This document shows positions 16,033-24,486 of a stretch of 38,847 nt of DNA, piece by piece; the first letter of the stretch is position 1, and the number at the start of each line of letters is the position of its first letter. The stretch is from assembly GCF_006636215.1 (NCBI RefSeq), contig NZ_VIFM01000086.1:1-38847 (forward strand), read 5' to 3'. The stretch is from Myxococcus llanfairpwllgwyngyllgogerychwyrndrobwllllantysiliogogogochensis (lineage in GTDB: Bacteria; Myxococcota; Myxococcia; Myxococcales; Myxococcaceae). A model generated the notes under the pieces. That model saw nothing but the letters and a program-made list of their open reading frames with translations, ran no database searches and had not been told where the DNA came from. A program made the translations under genes and the position numbers.

Positions 16033-16494
16033 CTACTCCGTGGAAACCGCTTCATCTCGCCCTTCCAGCGCCGCGCGCATCGTGTGCCACGCGAGGCTGG
16101 CGCACTTCACCCGGGCAGGGAACTCGCTCACGCCGGACAGCACCGCGAGCTTGCCCAGCGCCTCCACGTCCACCGACTCCGGCCCCTCCGTCACCAGCTT
16201 GTGCACCTTCTCGAAGAGGGCCTCCGCCTCCGCGCGCGTCTTGTCCTTCACCACCCCGGTCATCAGCGACGCGGAGGCGCGGGAAATCGCGCACCCCTGC
16301 CCCTGGAAGCCGATGTCGCGGATGACGTCTCCATCCACCTTCATCGTCACGGAGAGCTGGTCTCCGCACAGCGGGTTGTGCCCCGCCGCCTCGTGGTTGG
16401 CGCCCTCCACCACGCGGTAGTTGCGCGGCCGCTTGGAGTGCTCCAGCACCACCTCCTGGTAGAGGTCCTTCAAGTCGTCCGAGCCCGAGCTCAT
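16033..16494 (-). CDS. sufU: SufU, zinc-dependent sulfur acceptor / Fe-S assembly protein
   Basis: A 153-residue IscU-like protein. It carries the three ligand cysteines and the Asp of the SufU type: Cys43 and Asp45 in PLCGDQL, Cys68 in GQGCAIS and Cys131 in VKCASLAW. The insert between the second and third Cys is longer than in IscU, as in SufU. It takes sulfur from SufS. Its ATG overlaps the sufS stop (ATGA), and GGAGG lies 7 bases upstream inside sufS, so the two are probably translationally coupled. There is no sufE or sufA in the operon. Confidence 0.93.
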   Translation of the reverse strand: MSSGSDDLKDLYQEVVLEHSKRPRNYRVVEGANHEAAGHNPLCGDQLSVTMKVDGDVIRDIGFQGQGCAISRASASLMTGVVKDKTRAEAEALFEKVHKLVTEGPESVDVEALGKLAVLSGVSEFPARVKCASLAWHTMRAALEGRDEAVSTE

Positions 16495-17714
16495 CGGAAC
16501 ACCTCCCTCACCTTGTGCAATCCACGCACGAGCGCGTCCACGTCCTCGCGCATGTTGTAGAGCGCCAGGGACGCCCGCGCCGTCGCCGGCAGCTTGAAGT
16601 GCTGCATCACCGGCTGCGCGCAGTGGTGGCCCGTGCGGATGCAGATGCCCTCGCGGTCCAGAATCGTCCCCACGTCGTGCGGGTGGATGTCCTCCAGCGT
16701 GAAGGACAGCACGCCCGCCTTCTCGCGCGCGGTGCCCACCAGCCGCAGCCCCGGCACCGACTCCAGCGCCTGCGTGGCGTAGGCCATCAGCGCCCGGTCA
16801 TGCTCGGCGATGGCGTCCAGCCCCAGCGCCTGCAGATAGCGGATGGCCGCCGCCAGCCCCACCGCGCCCTCCAGGTTCGGCGTCCCCGCCTCGAACCGGT
16901 GCGGCACGCGGTTGTACGTAATCTTCTCCATCGTCACGGAGAGAATCATGTCGCCGCCGCCCTGATACGGAGGCATCGGCTCCAGGCGCTCCAGGCGCCC
17001 GTACAGCACGCCGATGCCCGTGGGGCCGAACAGCTTGTGCCCGCTCAGCGCATAGAAGTCGCAGCCCAAATCCTGCACATCCACCGGGAAGTGCGTGACC
17101 GACTGCGCCCCATCCACCAGCACGGGGATGCCCTTGGCGTGGGCCCGGCGCGTCAACTCCTTCACCGGATTCACGGTGCCCAGCGCGTTGGACACGTGGG
17201 TCACCGCGAGGATGCGCGTCTTCTCCGTGAGCAGCGCGTCCACCGCGTCGAGCACCAGCTCGCCCCGGTCATCCACCGGAATCACCCGCAGCGTCGCCCC
17301 CGTCTGCTCGCAGAGCATCTTCCAGGGGACGATGTTCGCGTGGTGCTCCATCTGGGTGATGAGGATTTCATCCCCGGGCCCCACGTGCTTGCGGCCATAC
17401 GTCTGCGCCACCAGGTTGATGGCCTCGGTGGTGCCGCGCACGAAGACGATTTCCCGCGCGTCCCGAGCGTTGAGGAAGCCACGCACCGTCTCGCGCGCGC
17501 CCTCGTAGGCCTCGGTGGCCCGCTCCGAGAGGACGTGGACCCCCCGGTGCACGTTGGCGTTGTCGTGCTGGTAGAAGCGGACGATGGCGTCGATGACGGC
17601 TTGCGGCTTCTGCGCCGTCGCCGCGCTGTCCAGGTACACCAGGGGCCGGCCCCGCACCTCCTGGTGAAGCAGGGGGAAGTCCTGACGGACGCGCTGCACG
17701 TCGAACGTGCTCAT
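16491..17714 (-). CDS. sufS: SufS cysteine desulfurase
   Basis: A 407-residue PLP enzyme that converts cysteine to alanine and passes the sulfur to SufU. The PLP lysine is Lys227 (SGHKLFGPTGIG), with DGAQ at 201-204. The catalytic Cys365 lies in IRTGHHCAQP, as in group II desulfurases. The length is normal for the family. The frame continues upstream into sufD, but MSTFDVQRVRQDFPLL is the standard N-terminus and its ATG overlaps the sufD stop (ATGA). Confidence 0.95.
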   Translation of the reverse strand: MSTFDVQRVRQDFPLLHQEVRGRPLVYLDSAATAQKPQAVIDAIVRFYQHDNANVHRGVHVLSERATEAYEGARETVRGFLNARDAREIVFVRGTTEAINLVAQTYGRKHVGPGDEILITQMEHHANIVPWKMLCEQTGATLRVIPVDDRGELVLDAVDALLTEKTRILAVTHVSNALGTVNPVKELTRRAHAKGIPVLVDGAQSVTHFPVDVQDLGCDFYALSGHKLFGPTGIGVLYGRLERLEPMPPYQGGGDMILSVTMEKITYNRVPHRFEAGTPNLEGAVGLAAAIRYLQALGLDAIAEHDRALMAYATQALESVPGLRLVGTAREKAGVLSFTLEDIHPHDVGTILDREGICIRTGHHCAQPVMQHFKLPATARASLALYNMREDVDALVRGLHKVREVFR

Positions 17715-19045
17715 GCCGTCACCTCCGTCCGGGGTGCACCCGGAAGCTTCGGGGCGAGCAGCCCTTCCACGCTCGCGCGCACCGGCCCTTCCGGCACCGC
17801 ATCCACCAACTCCCGAGCGAAGGCATACGTGAGCAACCGCTCCGCCTCCGCGCGGGGAATGCCTCGCGAGCGCAGATAGAACAGCGCCTGCGCATCCAGC
17901 CGCCCCACCACGGCGCCGTGCGCGCACTTCACGTCATCCGCCAGGATTTCGAGCTGAGGCCGGGTGTCCGCCTGCGCGTGCTCCGACAGGAGCAGGTTGC
18001 GGTTCTGCTGCCGCGAGTCCGTGCGCTGCGCGTCCTGCCGCACCTTCACCAGTCCGTGGAAGGTGCCTCGCGCGCGGTCATCCAGCACGCCCTTGTACAG
18101 CTCGCGGCTGGTGCAGCGGGGCACCGCGTGGTCCAGCGCCGTCCGCTGGTCCAGGTGCTGCGTCCCGCGCCCCACGTACAAGCCATTGAGGGTGGCATCG
18201 CCGCCCTCGCCCGCGAAGGTGACATGCACCTCGTTGCGAGCCAGCACGCCGCCGAAGGCGAAGGTGTGCGACACGAAGCGGCTGTCGCGGCCCTGCCGCA
18301 CGTGCAGACCTCCCACGTGCACCGCCGCGTCACCCTCCGCCTGGAGCCGGTAGTGCTTCAAGCTGGCGTTGTCGCCGAGCGTCACCTCCGTCACCGCGTT
18401 GGTGAAGCCCTGGCCCGAGCCGCCGCCCGTCGCGCTGGCGTACGTCTCCACCAGCGTCGCCTCGCTGCCCTCTCCCGCCACCACGAGGATGCGCGGACTG
18501 GCCAGCACCGGCGCATCACCCCGGGTCAGGAAGACGAGCTGCACGGGCACCTCACTCAGCGCCCCCGGCGCCAGGCGCAGCACGGCCCCGTCCTCCAGCA
18601 ACGCCGCGTTGAGCGCCGTGAAGGCATGCTCCGCCGCGAGCGCTCGCTGCCCCAGCTCCGCCTCCAGGAACGCCCCGTCCTCCACCAGCGCGTCGCGCAG
18701 TGGCTTCAGCGTCAGGCCCCGCGGCAGGCCCGCCACCGACGACAGCTCCGGCGACAGCCGACCATCCACGAACACCAGCCGGGGACCGGGCAGCGCGAGC
18801 CGCGCCACCACCGCCGCCAGCTCCGCCGTGCTCCCCGCCGTCGCGGAAGGCACGAAGGCTCCGTCCGCGATGGGCGCGAGGTTCGTGTACTTCCACGCCT
18901 CGTCACGCGTCGTGGGCAGGCCCAGCCGCGCGAAGTGCGCGAGCCCCTCCTGCCGCACGCGCTGGAGCCACGCGGGCGTGGTCGCCGTGTCCCGCGCCTG
19001 GAAGCGCGAGGCCACGTCCACATAACGAGTCAGCCCCGGCGTCAT
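17711..19045 (-). CDS. sufD: SufD, Fe-S scaffold complex subunit
   Basis: A 444-residue SufD, which pairs with SufB and SufC in the SufBC2D scaffold. It has the N-terminal helical part with the DEAWKYTNL motif (about 47-55), the right-handed beta-helix core, and the C-terminal conserved part (RQQNRNLLLSEHAQADTRPQ; DVKCAHGAVVGRLD; FYLRSRGI). It overlaps sufC upstream and sufS downstream by four bases each. Confidence 0.94.
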   Translation of the reverse strand: MTPGLTRYVDVASRFQARDTATTPAWLQRVRQEGLAHFARLGLPTTRDEAWKYTNLAPIADGAFVPSATAGSTAELAAVVARLALPGPRLVFVDGRLSPELSSVAGLPRGLTLKPLRDALVEDGAFLEAELGQRALAAEHAFTALNAALLEDGAVLRLAPGALSEVPVQLVFLTRGDAPVLASPRILVVAGEGSEATLVETYASATGGGSGQGFTNAVTEVTLGDNASLKHYRLQAEGDAAVHVGGLHVRQGRDSRFVSHTFAFGGVLARNEVHVTFAGEGGDATLNGLYVGRGTQHLDQRTALDHAVPRCTSRELYKGVLDDRARGTFHGLVKVRQDAQRTDSRQQNRNLLLSEHAQADTRPQLEILADDVKCAHGAVVGRLDAQALFYLRSRGIPRAEAERLLTYAFARELVDAVPEGPVRASVEGLLAPKLPGAPRTEVTA

Positions 19046-19833
19046 CGCCGTGCCTCCCCGCCCTTCGTCGCGGCACCCTTGCCGTCCTGAAGCCCCAGCC
19101 AGCCGTAGCCCTTCTCCTCCAGCTCCAGCGCCAGCTCGCGTCCACCGGAGCGGATGATGCGCCCGCCCGCCATGACGTGGACCTTGTCCGGGACGATGTA
19201 ATCCAGGAGCCGCTGGTAGTGCGTAATCACCACCATCGCGCGCTGGGGCGAGCGCAGCCCGTTCACCCCACCCGCCACCGTGCGCAGGGCGTCGATGTCC
19301 AGCCCTGAGTCCGTCTCGTCGAGGATGGCCAGCCGCGGCTCCAGCACCGCCATTTGGAAGATTTCGTTGCGCTTCTTCTCGCCACCGGAGAACCCCTCGT
19401 TCACCGAGCGGTTCATGAAGGCCGCGTCGAGCTGCACCAGCTTGGACTTCTCCTTGGCCATCTGGAGGAAGTCCATCGCATCCAATTCCTCCAGCCCCTT
19501 CACCCGGCGCTGCGCGTTGAGCGCGGTGCGCAGGAAGTGCAGGTTGCCCACGCCCGGAATCTCCACCGGGTACTGGAAGGCGAGGAACACACCTTCGGCG
19601 GCGCGCGCCTCGGGCGCCAGCTCCAGGAGAGGCTTCCCATCGAGGAGGACCTCGCCCTTCGTGACTTCGTAGGCATCCCGCCCCGCGAGCACGCTCGCCA
19701 GGGTGCTCTTCCCAGAGCCGTTGGGCCCCATGATGGCGTGCACCTCTCCGGCGCCCACCTCCAGGTCGATGCCCTTGAGGATGTCCTTGTCGCCCACACG
19801 GGCGTGCAGATTCCGAACGGACAGCAAAGCCAT
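19042..19833 (-). CDS. sufC: SufC, ABC-type ATPase of the SufBCD complex
   Basis: A 263-residue ABC ATPase. It has Walker A GPNGSGKST (about 36-44), a Q-loop (LAFQYPVEIPG), the SufC-type signature NEGFSGGEKKRNE and Walker B LAILDETDSGLDID, followed by the switch His in VITHYQRLLDYI. It drives conformational change of SufB/SufD during cluster assembly. The last 15 residues (GKGAATKGGEARR) are a short basic tail beyond the usual end. It begins 2 bases after the sufB stop. Confidence 0.95.
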   Translation of the reverse strand: MALLSVRNLHARVGDKDILKGIDLEVGAGEVHAIMGPNGSGKSTLASVLAGRDAYEVTKGEVLLDGKPLLELAPEARAAEGVFLAFQYPVEIPGVGNLHFLRTALNAQRRVKGLEELDAMDFLQMAKEKSKLVQLDAAFMNRSVNEGFSGGEKKRNEIFQMAVLEPRLAILDETDSGLDIDALRTVAGGVNGLRSPQRAMVVITHYQRLLDYIVPDKVHVMAGGRIIRSGGRELALELEEKGYGWLGLQDGKGAATKGGEARR

Positions 19834-19835
19834 AC

Positions 19836-21272
19836 CTACCCCACGCTCCCTTCCAGACTCACTCCGAGCAGCTTCTGTGCTTCCACCGCGAACTCCATGG
19901 GGAGCTCCTTGAACACCTGCCGGCAGAAGCCATTCACAATCATCGACACCGCGTCCTCTTGAGAGATGCCGCGCTGCCGACAGTAGAAAAGCTGGTCCTC
20001 GCCAATCTTCGACGTGGACGCCTCATGCTCCACCTGCGCCGACGCGTTCTTCACCTCGATGTACGGCACCGTGTGGGCGCCGCACTTGTCTCCGAGGAGC
20101 AACGAGTCGCATTGCGTGTAGTTGCGCGCGTTCTCCGCGCTCTTGAGCACCTTCACCAGCCCGCGGTACGTGTTCTGCCCGCGTCCCGCGGAGATGCCCT
20201 TGGACACGATGGTGCTGCGGGTGTTCTTCCCCAGGTGCACCATCTTCGTGCCCGTGTCCGCCTGCTGGAGGTTGTTGGTGAGCGCCACCGAGTAGAACTC
20301 GCCCACCGAGTCATCCCCCTTGAGGATGACGCTCGGGTACTTCCACGTAATCGCCGAGCCCGTCTCCACCTGCGTCCACGAAATCTTCGCGCGCTTGTGG
20401 GCGATGCCGCGCTTGGTGACGAAGTTGTAGATGCCGCCCTTGCCCTCCGCGTCACCCGGGTACCAGTTCTGCACCGTGGAGTACTTGATGGTGGCCCCCT
20501 CGAGCGCCACCAGCTCCACCACGGCCGCATGCAACTGGTTGGTGTCGCGCTGGGGCGCGGTGCAGCCCTCCAGGTAGCTCACGTATGAGCCCTCGTCGGC
20601 GACGATGAGGGTGCGCTCGAACTGGCCCGTCTCCGCGGCGTTGATGCGGAAGTACGTGGACAGCTCCATGGGGCAGCGAACGCCCTTGGGGATGTAGACG
20701 AACGAGCCGTCGCTGAACACGGCCGAGTTGAGCGCCGCGAAGAAGTTGTCCGAGTGCGGCACCACCGAGCCCAGGTACTTGCGGAGCAGCTCCGGGTGCT
20801 CGCGCACGGCTTCGGAGAACGAGCAGAAGATGACGCCCGCCTTGGCCAGCTTGTCCTTGAACGTCGTGGCCACGGACACCGAGTCGAACACGGCATCCAC
20901 CGCGACGTTCTGCAGCCGCTGCTGCTCCACCAACGGGATGCCCAGCTTCTCGTAGGTGCGGAGAATCTCCGGGTCCACCTCGTCCAGGCTGTCCTTCTTC
21001 GGTTTGAACCGGGGCGCCGAGTAGTAGCTGATGGCCTGGTAGTCGATGGGCTTGTACGTGACGGCCTGCCACGTGGGCTCGCGCAGCGTGAGCCAGTGAC
21101 GGTAGGACTTCAGACGCCACTCGAGCAGGAAGGGGGGCTCGCCCTTCTTCTCCGACAGCGCGCGGATGACGTCCTCGTTCAGCCCCGGCGGGAAGGTGTC
21201 CGCCTCCACCGCGGAGACGAAGCCGGCCGCGTACGGGCGGCGCGTCAGTTCCTGGAGGGTGTCGGTGGTCAT
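19836..21272 (-). CDS. sufB: SufB, Fe-S scaffold core subunit
   Basis: A 478-residue SufB. The family landmarks are present: YKPIDYQAISYYSAPR near the N-terminus, IPKGVRCPMELSTYFRIN, YLEGCTAPQRD (the conserved sulfur-relay Cys), and the C-terminal block with LLLGDKCGAHTVPYIEVKN and EHEASTSKIGEDQLFYCRQRGI. The open frame extends into sufR, but the ATG at 21272 has AGGAG 7 bases upstream and overlaps the sufR stop (ATGA). Confidence 0.95.
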   Translation of the reverse strand: MTTDTLQELTRRPYAAGFVSAVEADTFPPGLNEDVIRALSEKKGEPPFLLEWRLKSYRHWLTLREPTWQAVTYKPIDYQAISYYSAPRFKPKKDSLDEVDPEILRTYEKLGIPLVEQQRLQNVAVDAVFDSVSVATTFKDKLAKAGVIFCSFSEAVREHPELLRKYLGSVVPHSDNFFAALNSAVFSDGSFVYIPKGVRCPMELSTYFRINAAETGQFERTLIVADEGSYVSYLEGCTAPQRDTNQLHAAVVELVALEGATIKYSTVQNWYPGDAEGKGGIYNFVTKRGIAHKRAKISWTQVETGSAITWKYPSVILKGDDSVGEFYSVALTNNLQQADTGTKMVHLGKNTRSTIVSKGISAGRGQNTYRGLVKVLKSAENARNYTQCDSLLLGDKCGAHTVPYIEVKNASAQVEHEASTSKIGEDQLFYCRQRGISQEDAVSMIVNGFCRQVFKELPMEFAVEAQKLLGVSLEGSVG

Positions 21273-21787
21273 GAGCGAACTCCTGTCGTGGCGGAAGATG
21301 TCGAGGTGTTGGCGGCGGCTGCCGGGGCGGCCCGCGCGGGGATGCCCAGGCCGATGAGGCGCTCGGGCATGCGCGGCGCCGGGGCGATGAGGTCCGCCAG
21401 CGTCAGGCGCCCCAGGGCCTCCTGAATGGCCTGATTGATGAGCCGCCAGTGGCCCCGCACCTGGCACACGGCCTCCAGCTCACAGGGCGCGCCGCCGGTG
21501 GTGTGGACGCCACACTCCGTGAGCGAGACGGGGCCCTCCAACGAGGCCACCAGCTCCGCCAGGGAGAGCGACGCGGCGGGATGCGCCAGCCCGTAGCCGC
21601 CGTTGGCGCCCCGGTGCGACACCACGAGCCCCGCCTGCAGCAGGCCCTTGAGCACCTTGCTGGCCGAGGGCAATGGCACACGGGTGCGCGCCGCCAGCTC
21701 GCGAGTGGTGCGGGTGCCACCCTCCGCGCGAGCCAGCTCGGTCATCAGCACGATGCCGTAGTCGGTCATCTTGCTCATCCGGAGCAT
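21269..21787 (-). CDS. SufR-type Rrf2/IscR-family regulator of the suf operon
   Basis: A 172-residue Rrf2-family repressor. A winged helix-turn-helix (about 7-60: MTDYGIVLMTELAR; SASKVLKGLLQAGLV) is followed by the cluster-binding cysteines Cys92, Cys102 and Cys108 (TEC-x9-C-x5-C), matching the three-Cys pattern of IscR. It should sense Fe-S status and repress the operon when clusters are plentiful. The first gene of the operon, it overlaps sufB by four bases. ATG at 21787 is chosen from the domain start and the purine-rich AGAGG 8 bases upstream. The frame extends further upstream, but through the putative promoter. The last 30 residues are an Ala/Ser/Thr-rich tail. Confidence 0.92.
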   Translation of the reverse strand: MLRMSKMTDYGIVLMTELARAEGGTRTTRELAARTRVPLPSASKVLKGLLQAGLVVSHRGANGGYGLAHPAASLSLAELVASLEGPVSLTECGVHTTGGAPCELEAVCQVRGHWRLINQAIQEALGRLTLADLIAPAPRMPERLIGLGIPARAAPAAAANTSTSSATTGVRS

Positions 21788-21844
21788 GCGGGACGCCTCT
21801 CCTCTCTGGGTCCATTCCCACGGGGCCTCATGGCCACCGGGCGC

Positions 21845-21878
21845 GTCATATGTAATCTGGACCGATTTAGTCCACATT
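21845..21878 (-). promoter_or_regulatory. suf operon promoter with Rrf2/IscR-like operator
   Basis: An imperfect palindrome, AATcTGGAC-N7-GTCCAcATT (21854-21878), has 8 of 9 matching bases per arm. On the minus strand it reads TGGACTAAATCGGTCCA, close to the type 1 IscR/SufR pattern. TGGACT (21869-21874) would serve as the -35 element, with a -10 in TACATATGAC (21845-21854) after 16-18 bases, so a bound regulator would block RNA polymerase. It is 67-91 bases upstream of the sufR start. The site is seen; the binding is inferred. Confidence 0.7.
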
Positions 21879-21970
21879 GCATTTTGGGCCGCGTGCTCAA
21901 ATGCGCCGGGTTGGAGGGCAAGGGGGAGAGGGCTAGGGTGGGAGTCCTGATTTCCGGAGGGAATCCGCTC

Positions 21971-23212
21971 ATGCGTTCACTGCTGCTGCTCGCCACGCTG
22001 GCCCTGGCCCTGGCGGGCTGCGAGAAGAAGTCCGCCCCCACCGAGACTCCGCCCACCGGGCAGGCTGGCGACACGCAGGCCGCTGGCACCCAGGCAGGCA
22101 CACCCGCGCAAGCGCCCGCGGGTTCGGACGCACAGGCCGCGGCTCCTGACTCGAAGGGGGCCATCCTCATCGGCGAGGTAGGCAGCCTGACGGGCAGCGA
22201 GGCGACGTTCGGCGTCTCCGCGCGCAACGGCATCGAGCTGGCCCTCAACGAGGCGAACGCCGCGGGCGGAGTGCGGGGCCGCCCACTGGCGGTGCGCGTG
22301 TACGACAGCCAGGGGCGTCCGGAGGAAGGGGCGCAGGCGGCGACGCGGCTCATCACCCAAGACAGGGTGGTGGCGATTCTGGGCGAGGCGGCCTCCTCCG
22401 TCTCCATGGCGATGGCGGAGAAGGCGCAGGTGGGCAAGGTGCCGATGATTACGCCCACCTCGACGAGCGCCGAGGTGACGAAGAAGGGCGACTACATCTT
22501 CCGCGTCTGCTTCATCGACGAGTTCCAGGGCCTGGTGATGGCGAAGTTCGCACGGGAGAACCTGAAGCTGTCGAAGGTCGCGGTGCTGACGGACAACAAG
22601 AGCGCCTTCTCGATAGGACTGGCGGAAGTCTTCACGGCGAAGTTCCAGGAGTTCGGCGGGACGATTGTCGGCAACGAGAGCTACTCGAAGGGCGACACGG
22701 ACTTCCGCGCGCAGCTGACGGCGCTCAAGCAGGTGAAGCCGGAGGCGGTGTTCGTGCCGGGGTACTACACCGACGTGGGCATCATCGCGCGGCAGGCGCG
22801 CGAGGTGGGGCTGAAGGTGCCGCTGCTCGGCGGTGACGGCTGGGACTCCGACAAGCTGTTCGAATTGGGCGGGTCCGCGCTGGAGGGCAGCTACTTCTCC
22901 AACCACTATTCGCCGGGCAACCCGGACCCGGTGCTGCAGTCGTTCCTCGCGCGGTACAAGGAGAAGTACGGCAGCGTGCCGGACAGCGTGGCGGCGCTGT
23001 CGTACGACGCGGCGCGGGTGCTGGTGGAGGCGCTCAAGCGCGCCCCGGACACGAGCGGCCCGGCGCTGCGCGACGCGATTGCCGCGACGAAGGACTTCCC
23101 GGGCGTGGCGGGGCGAATCACCCTGGATGCGAATCGTGATGCCGTGAAGGAAGCCGTCGTCCTGAAGGTCGCCGGCGGCAAGGCGGAGTTCGTCACCACA
23201 GTGAAGCCGTAG
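21971..23212 (+). CDS. Branched-chain amino acid-type ABC transporter substrate-binding lipoprotein
   Basis: A 413-residue lipoprotein (MRSLLLLATLALALAGC, Cys17). An Ala/Pro/Thr/Gln-rich linker (about 20-60) is followed by a periplasmic binding protein fold of the Leu/Ile/Val class (Peripla_BP_6). The landmarks are GAILIGEVGSLTGSEATFG, NEANAAGGVRGRPL, VVAILGEAASSVSMAMAEKAQ, PMITPTSTSAEVT and PEAVFVPGYYTDVG. It should capture amino acids or a related ligand; no permease or ATPase gene adjoins it, so its partners lie elsewhere or it works as an orphan. GGAGG lies 10 bases before the ATG. It is divergent from sufR and convergent with the pilin cassette. Confidence 0.92.
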   Translation: MRSLLLLATLALALAGCEKKSAPTETPPTGQAGDTQAAGTQAGTPAQAPAGSDAQAAAPDSKGAILIGEVGSLTGSEATFGVSARNGIELALNEANAAGGVRGRPLAVRVYDSQGRPEEGAQAATRLITQDRVVAILGEAASSVSMAMAEKAQVGKVPMITPTSTSAEVTKKGDYIFRVCFIDEFQGLVMAKFARENLKLSKVAVLTDNKSAFSIGLAEVFTAKFQEFGGTIVGNESYSKGDTDFRAQLTALKQVKPEAVFVPGYYTDVGIIARQAREVGLKVPLLGGDGWDSDKLFELGGSALEGSYFSNHYSPGNPDPVLQSFLARYKEKYGSVPDSVAALSYDAARVLVEALKRAPDTSGPALRDAIAATKDFPGVAGRITLDANRDAVKEAVVLKVAGGKAEFVTTVKP

Positions 23213-23222
23213 TGACGCCCCG

Positions 23223-23249
23223 GTCCCCCGTCCTCAAGGGATGGGGGAC
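23223..23249. terminator. Long-stem hairpin shared by convergent gene ends
   Basis: GTCCCCCGTCCT pairs with GGGATGGGGGAC around a CAA loop, with 10 Watson-Crick pairs plus two G-T pairs. It begins 10 bases after the binding-protein stop codon and includes the last codons and stop (23234-23236) of the first Flp-like gene. It likely ends both units. Confidence 0.65.
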
Positions 23250-23410
23250 TGGATGACGTAGTAGACGGAGCTGAAGTACCGCTGGAGCGCGTTGAGCAGT
23301 TGCACCAGGAACGGCCAGCCCATCACCGTGAAGCCCATCAGGGCGGCCGTGACGGTGGCGTACTCCACCATCGACTGGCCGCGCGGCTTGCGACGCGACA
23401 ACGACGCCAT
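23234..23410 (-). CDS. Flp-like type IVb pilin, cassette A
   Basis: A 58-residue protein: a short basic leader (MASLSRRKPRG), then QSMVEYATVTAALMGFTVMG. This fits the class III (Flp/Tad) prepilin rule, with cleavage after Gly, Glu at mature position 5 and Tyr at position 6, then a hydrophobic helix. The mature part (47 residues) ends YYVIQSPIP, identical to the paralogue at 27287. Tad pilins assemble in the inner membrane into adhesive fibres or pseudopili. The ATG overlaps the upstream TadE-like stop as TGATG; a GTG six bases earlier is possible. Last gene of cassette A. Confidence 0.8.
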   Translation of the reverse strand: MASLSRRKPRGQSMVEYATVTAALMGFTVMGWPFLVQLLNALQRYFSSVYYVIQSPIP

Positions 23411-24486
23411 CAGCACGCCCCCGGCTTCTTGCAGCCCATGTAGTAGTCGCCACGCTTCTGCTGCGTCTTCTCGTTGTTGTTCGCGTCCCAGTCACGCCAC
23501 TCGTTGTTGAAGTAGGTGCCCTGGCCCTGGCCCTGGTTGATTCGCTGGGTCGGCGCGCCACCGTTCTGGGGCTGGATGGACATGCTGACCCGGGTCGGGT
23601 CATCACCGGGCTTCGCGCCGCTGAGCACCAACGTGGGAGACAGCAGCTTGTTGCTGATGCCCTGCGTGACGAGCGTCTGGGCAGCGGTCTGCATCTGCGT
23701 GTAACCCGCGTTCTCGCCGTTCGTGTACACCTGCGCCACGCGCGCGTAGAGGTCACCCGCCTTCTTCTGCGAGTCGCCGGGCTGGAAGCTCTGGCTCTCG
23801 GTGAGGGCCCACGTGTCCGTCACCAGCGCGATGTACTCCCACGGGAGCAGGTAGGTGTCCTGCTCCACGTCCCGCTTCTTCTGGGCGTTCCCGTGGACGT
23901 CTTTCGCGCCCCGGTCCTTCGGCTCCTTGGCCAGGTCGACGTCGCTGAACTCCGAGAAGAGCGTCTTGGGGAGCAGGTAGTTCTGCACGCCGCTTCGCGC
24001 CGAGCACCGGATGAGCCCGCCCCGGTTGAACTGGCTCATGTACGACCCGTGCAGCGTGACACCGTAGCTGCCCACCGCCTGCTGATTCAGCGTGCACTCC
24101 ACCTGCTGGGCGCCTGGGTGCAGCCAGCACGCGTGGGCCACCAGCTCCTGGTGGTGGCTCACGTCATCCTTGCACTCGATTCCCTTGTCGGGGCCGTAGC
24201 TGTCGAGGCCCGACTCATGGTCGCAGTACATCTGCCGGGCCAGGCCCTGTGTCTGAGAGAAGCCCGCGAAGGACTCTCCTCCCTTGGGCTCCGCCGCGTA
24301 GTCCGACACCGCGTAATCCCAGACGGTGGAGAGCGCGGTCTCCTGCGCATCCAGCACGTGGCGCAAGAGGTCGTCCAGGAAGATGGCGTACATGAACACG
24401 GGGATGATGACGAGCATGCACAGGGCCGTCTCCACCGCGGCGGCGCCCCGAGCGATTCGCGTCCCAGCTCTCTTCATGGGCCTCAC
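23410..24486 (-). CDS. TadE-like minor pilin (second type), cassette A
   Basis: A 358-residue protein with a class III prepilin N-terminus (ARG followed by AAAVETALCMLVIIPVFMYAIF, Glu at mature position 5), then a long, polar, extracytoplasmic domain. Conserved with its paralogue at 28347 are MYCDHESGLDS, AHACWLHPGAQQVECTLNQ, GGLIRCSARSGVQNYLLPK, DTYLLPWEYIALVTDTWAL and a C-terminal GC-x5-C. The even spread of cysteines suggests disulphides. The GTG start at 24486 overlaps the TadG-like stop (GTGA). An ATG three codons later could be used, but the paralogue has only the GTG, so the GTG is chosen. Confidence 0.78.
   Translation of the reverse strand: MRPMKRAGTRIARGAAAVETALCMLVIIPVFMYAIFLDDLLRHVLDAQETALSTVWDYAVSDYAAEPKGGESFAGFSQTQGLARQMYCDHESGLDSYGPDKGIECKDDVSHHQELVAHACWLHPGAQQVECTLNQQAVGSYGVTLHGSYMSQFNRGGLIRCSARSGVQNYLLPKTLFSEFSDVDLAKEPKDRGAKDVHGNAQKKRDVEQDTYLLPWEYIALVTDTWALTESQSFQPGDSQKKAGDLYARVAQVYTNGENAGYTQMQTAAQTLVTQGISNKLLSPTLVLSGAKPGDDPTRVSMSIQPQNGGAPTQRINQGQGQGTYFNNEWRDWDANNNEKTQQKRGDYYMGCKKPGAC

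Noticed and set aside
24477..24486. ATG at 24477 as the start of the second TadE-like gene of cassette A
   Set aside because: It is possible, but the paralogue has no ATG there and both copies keep the GTGA overlap, so the GTG start is favoured.
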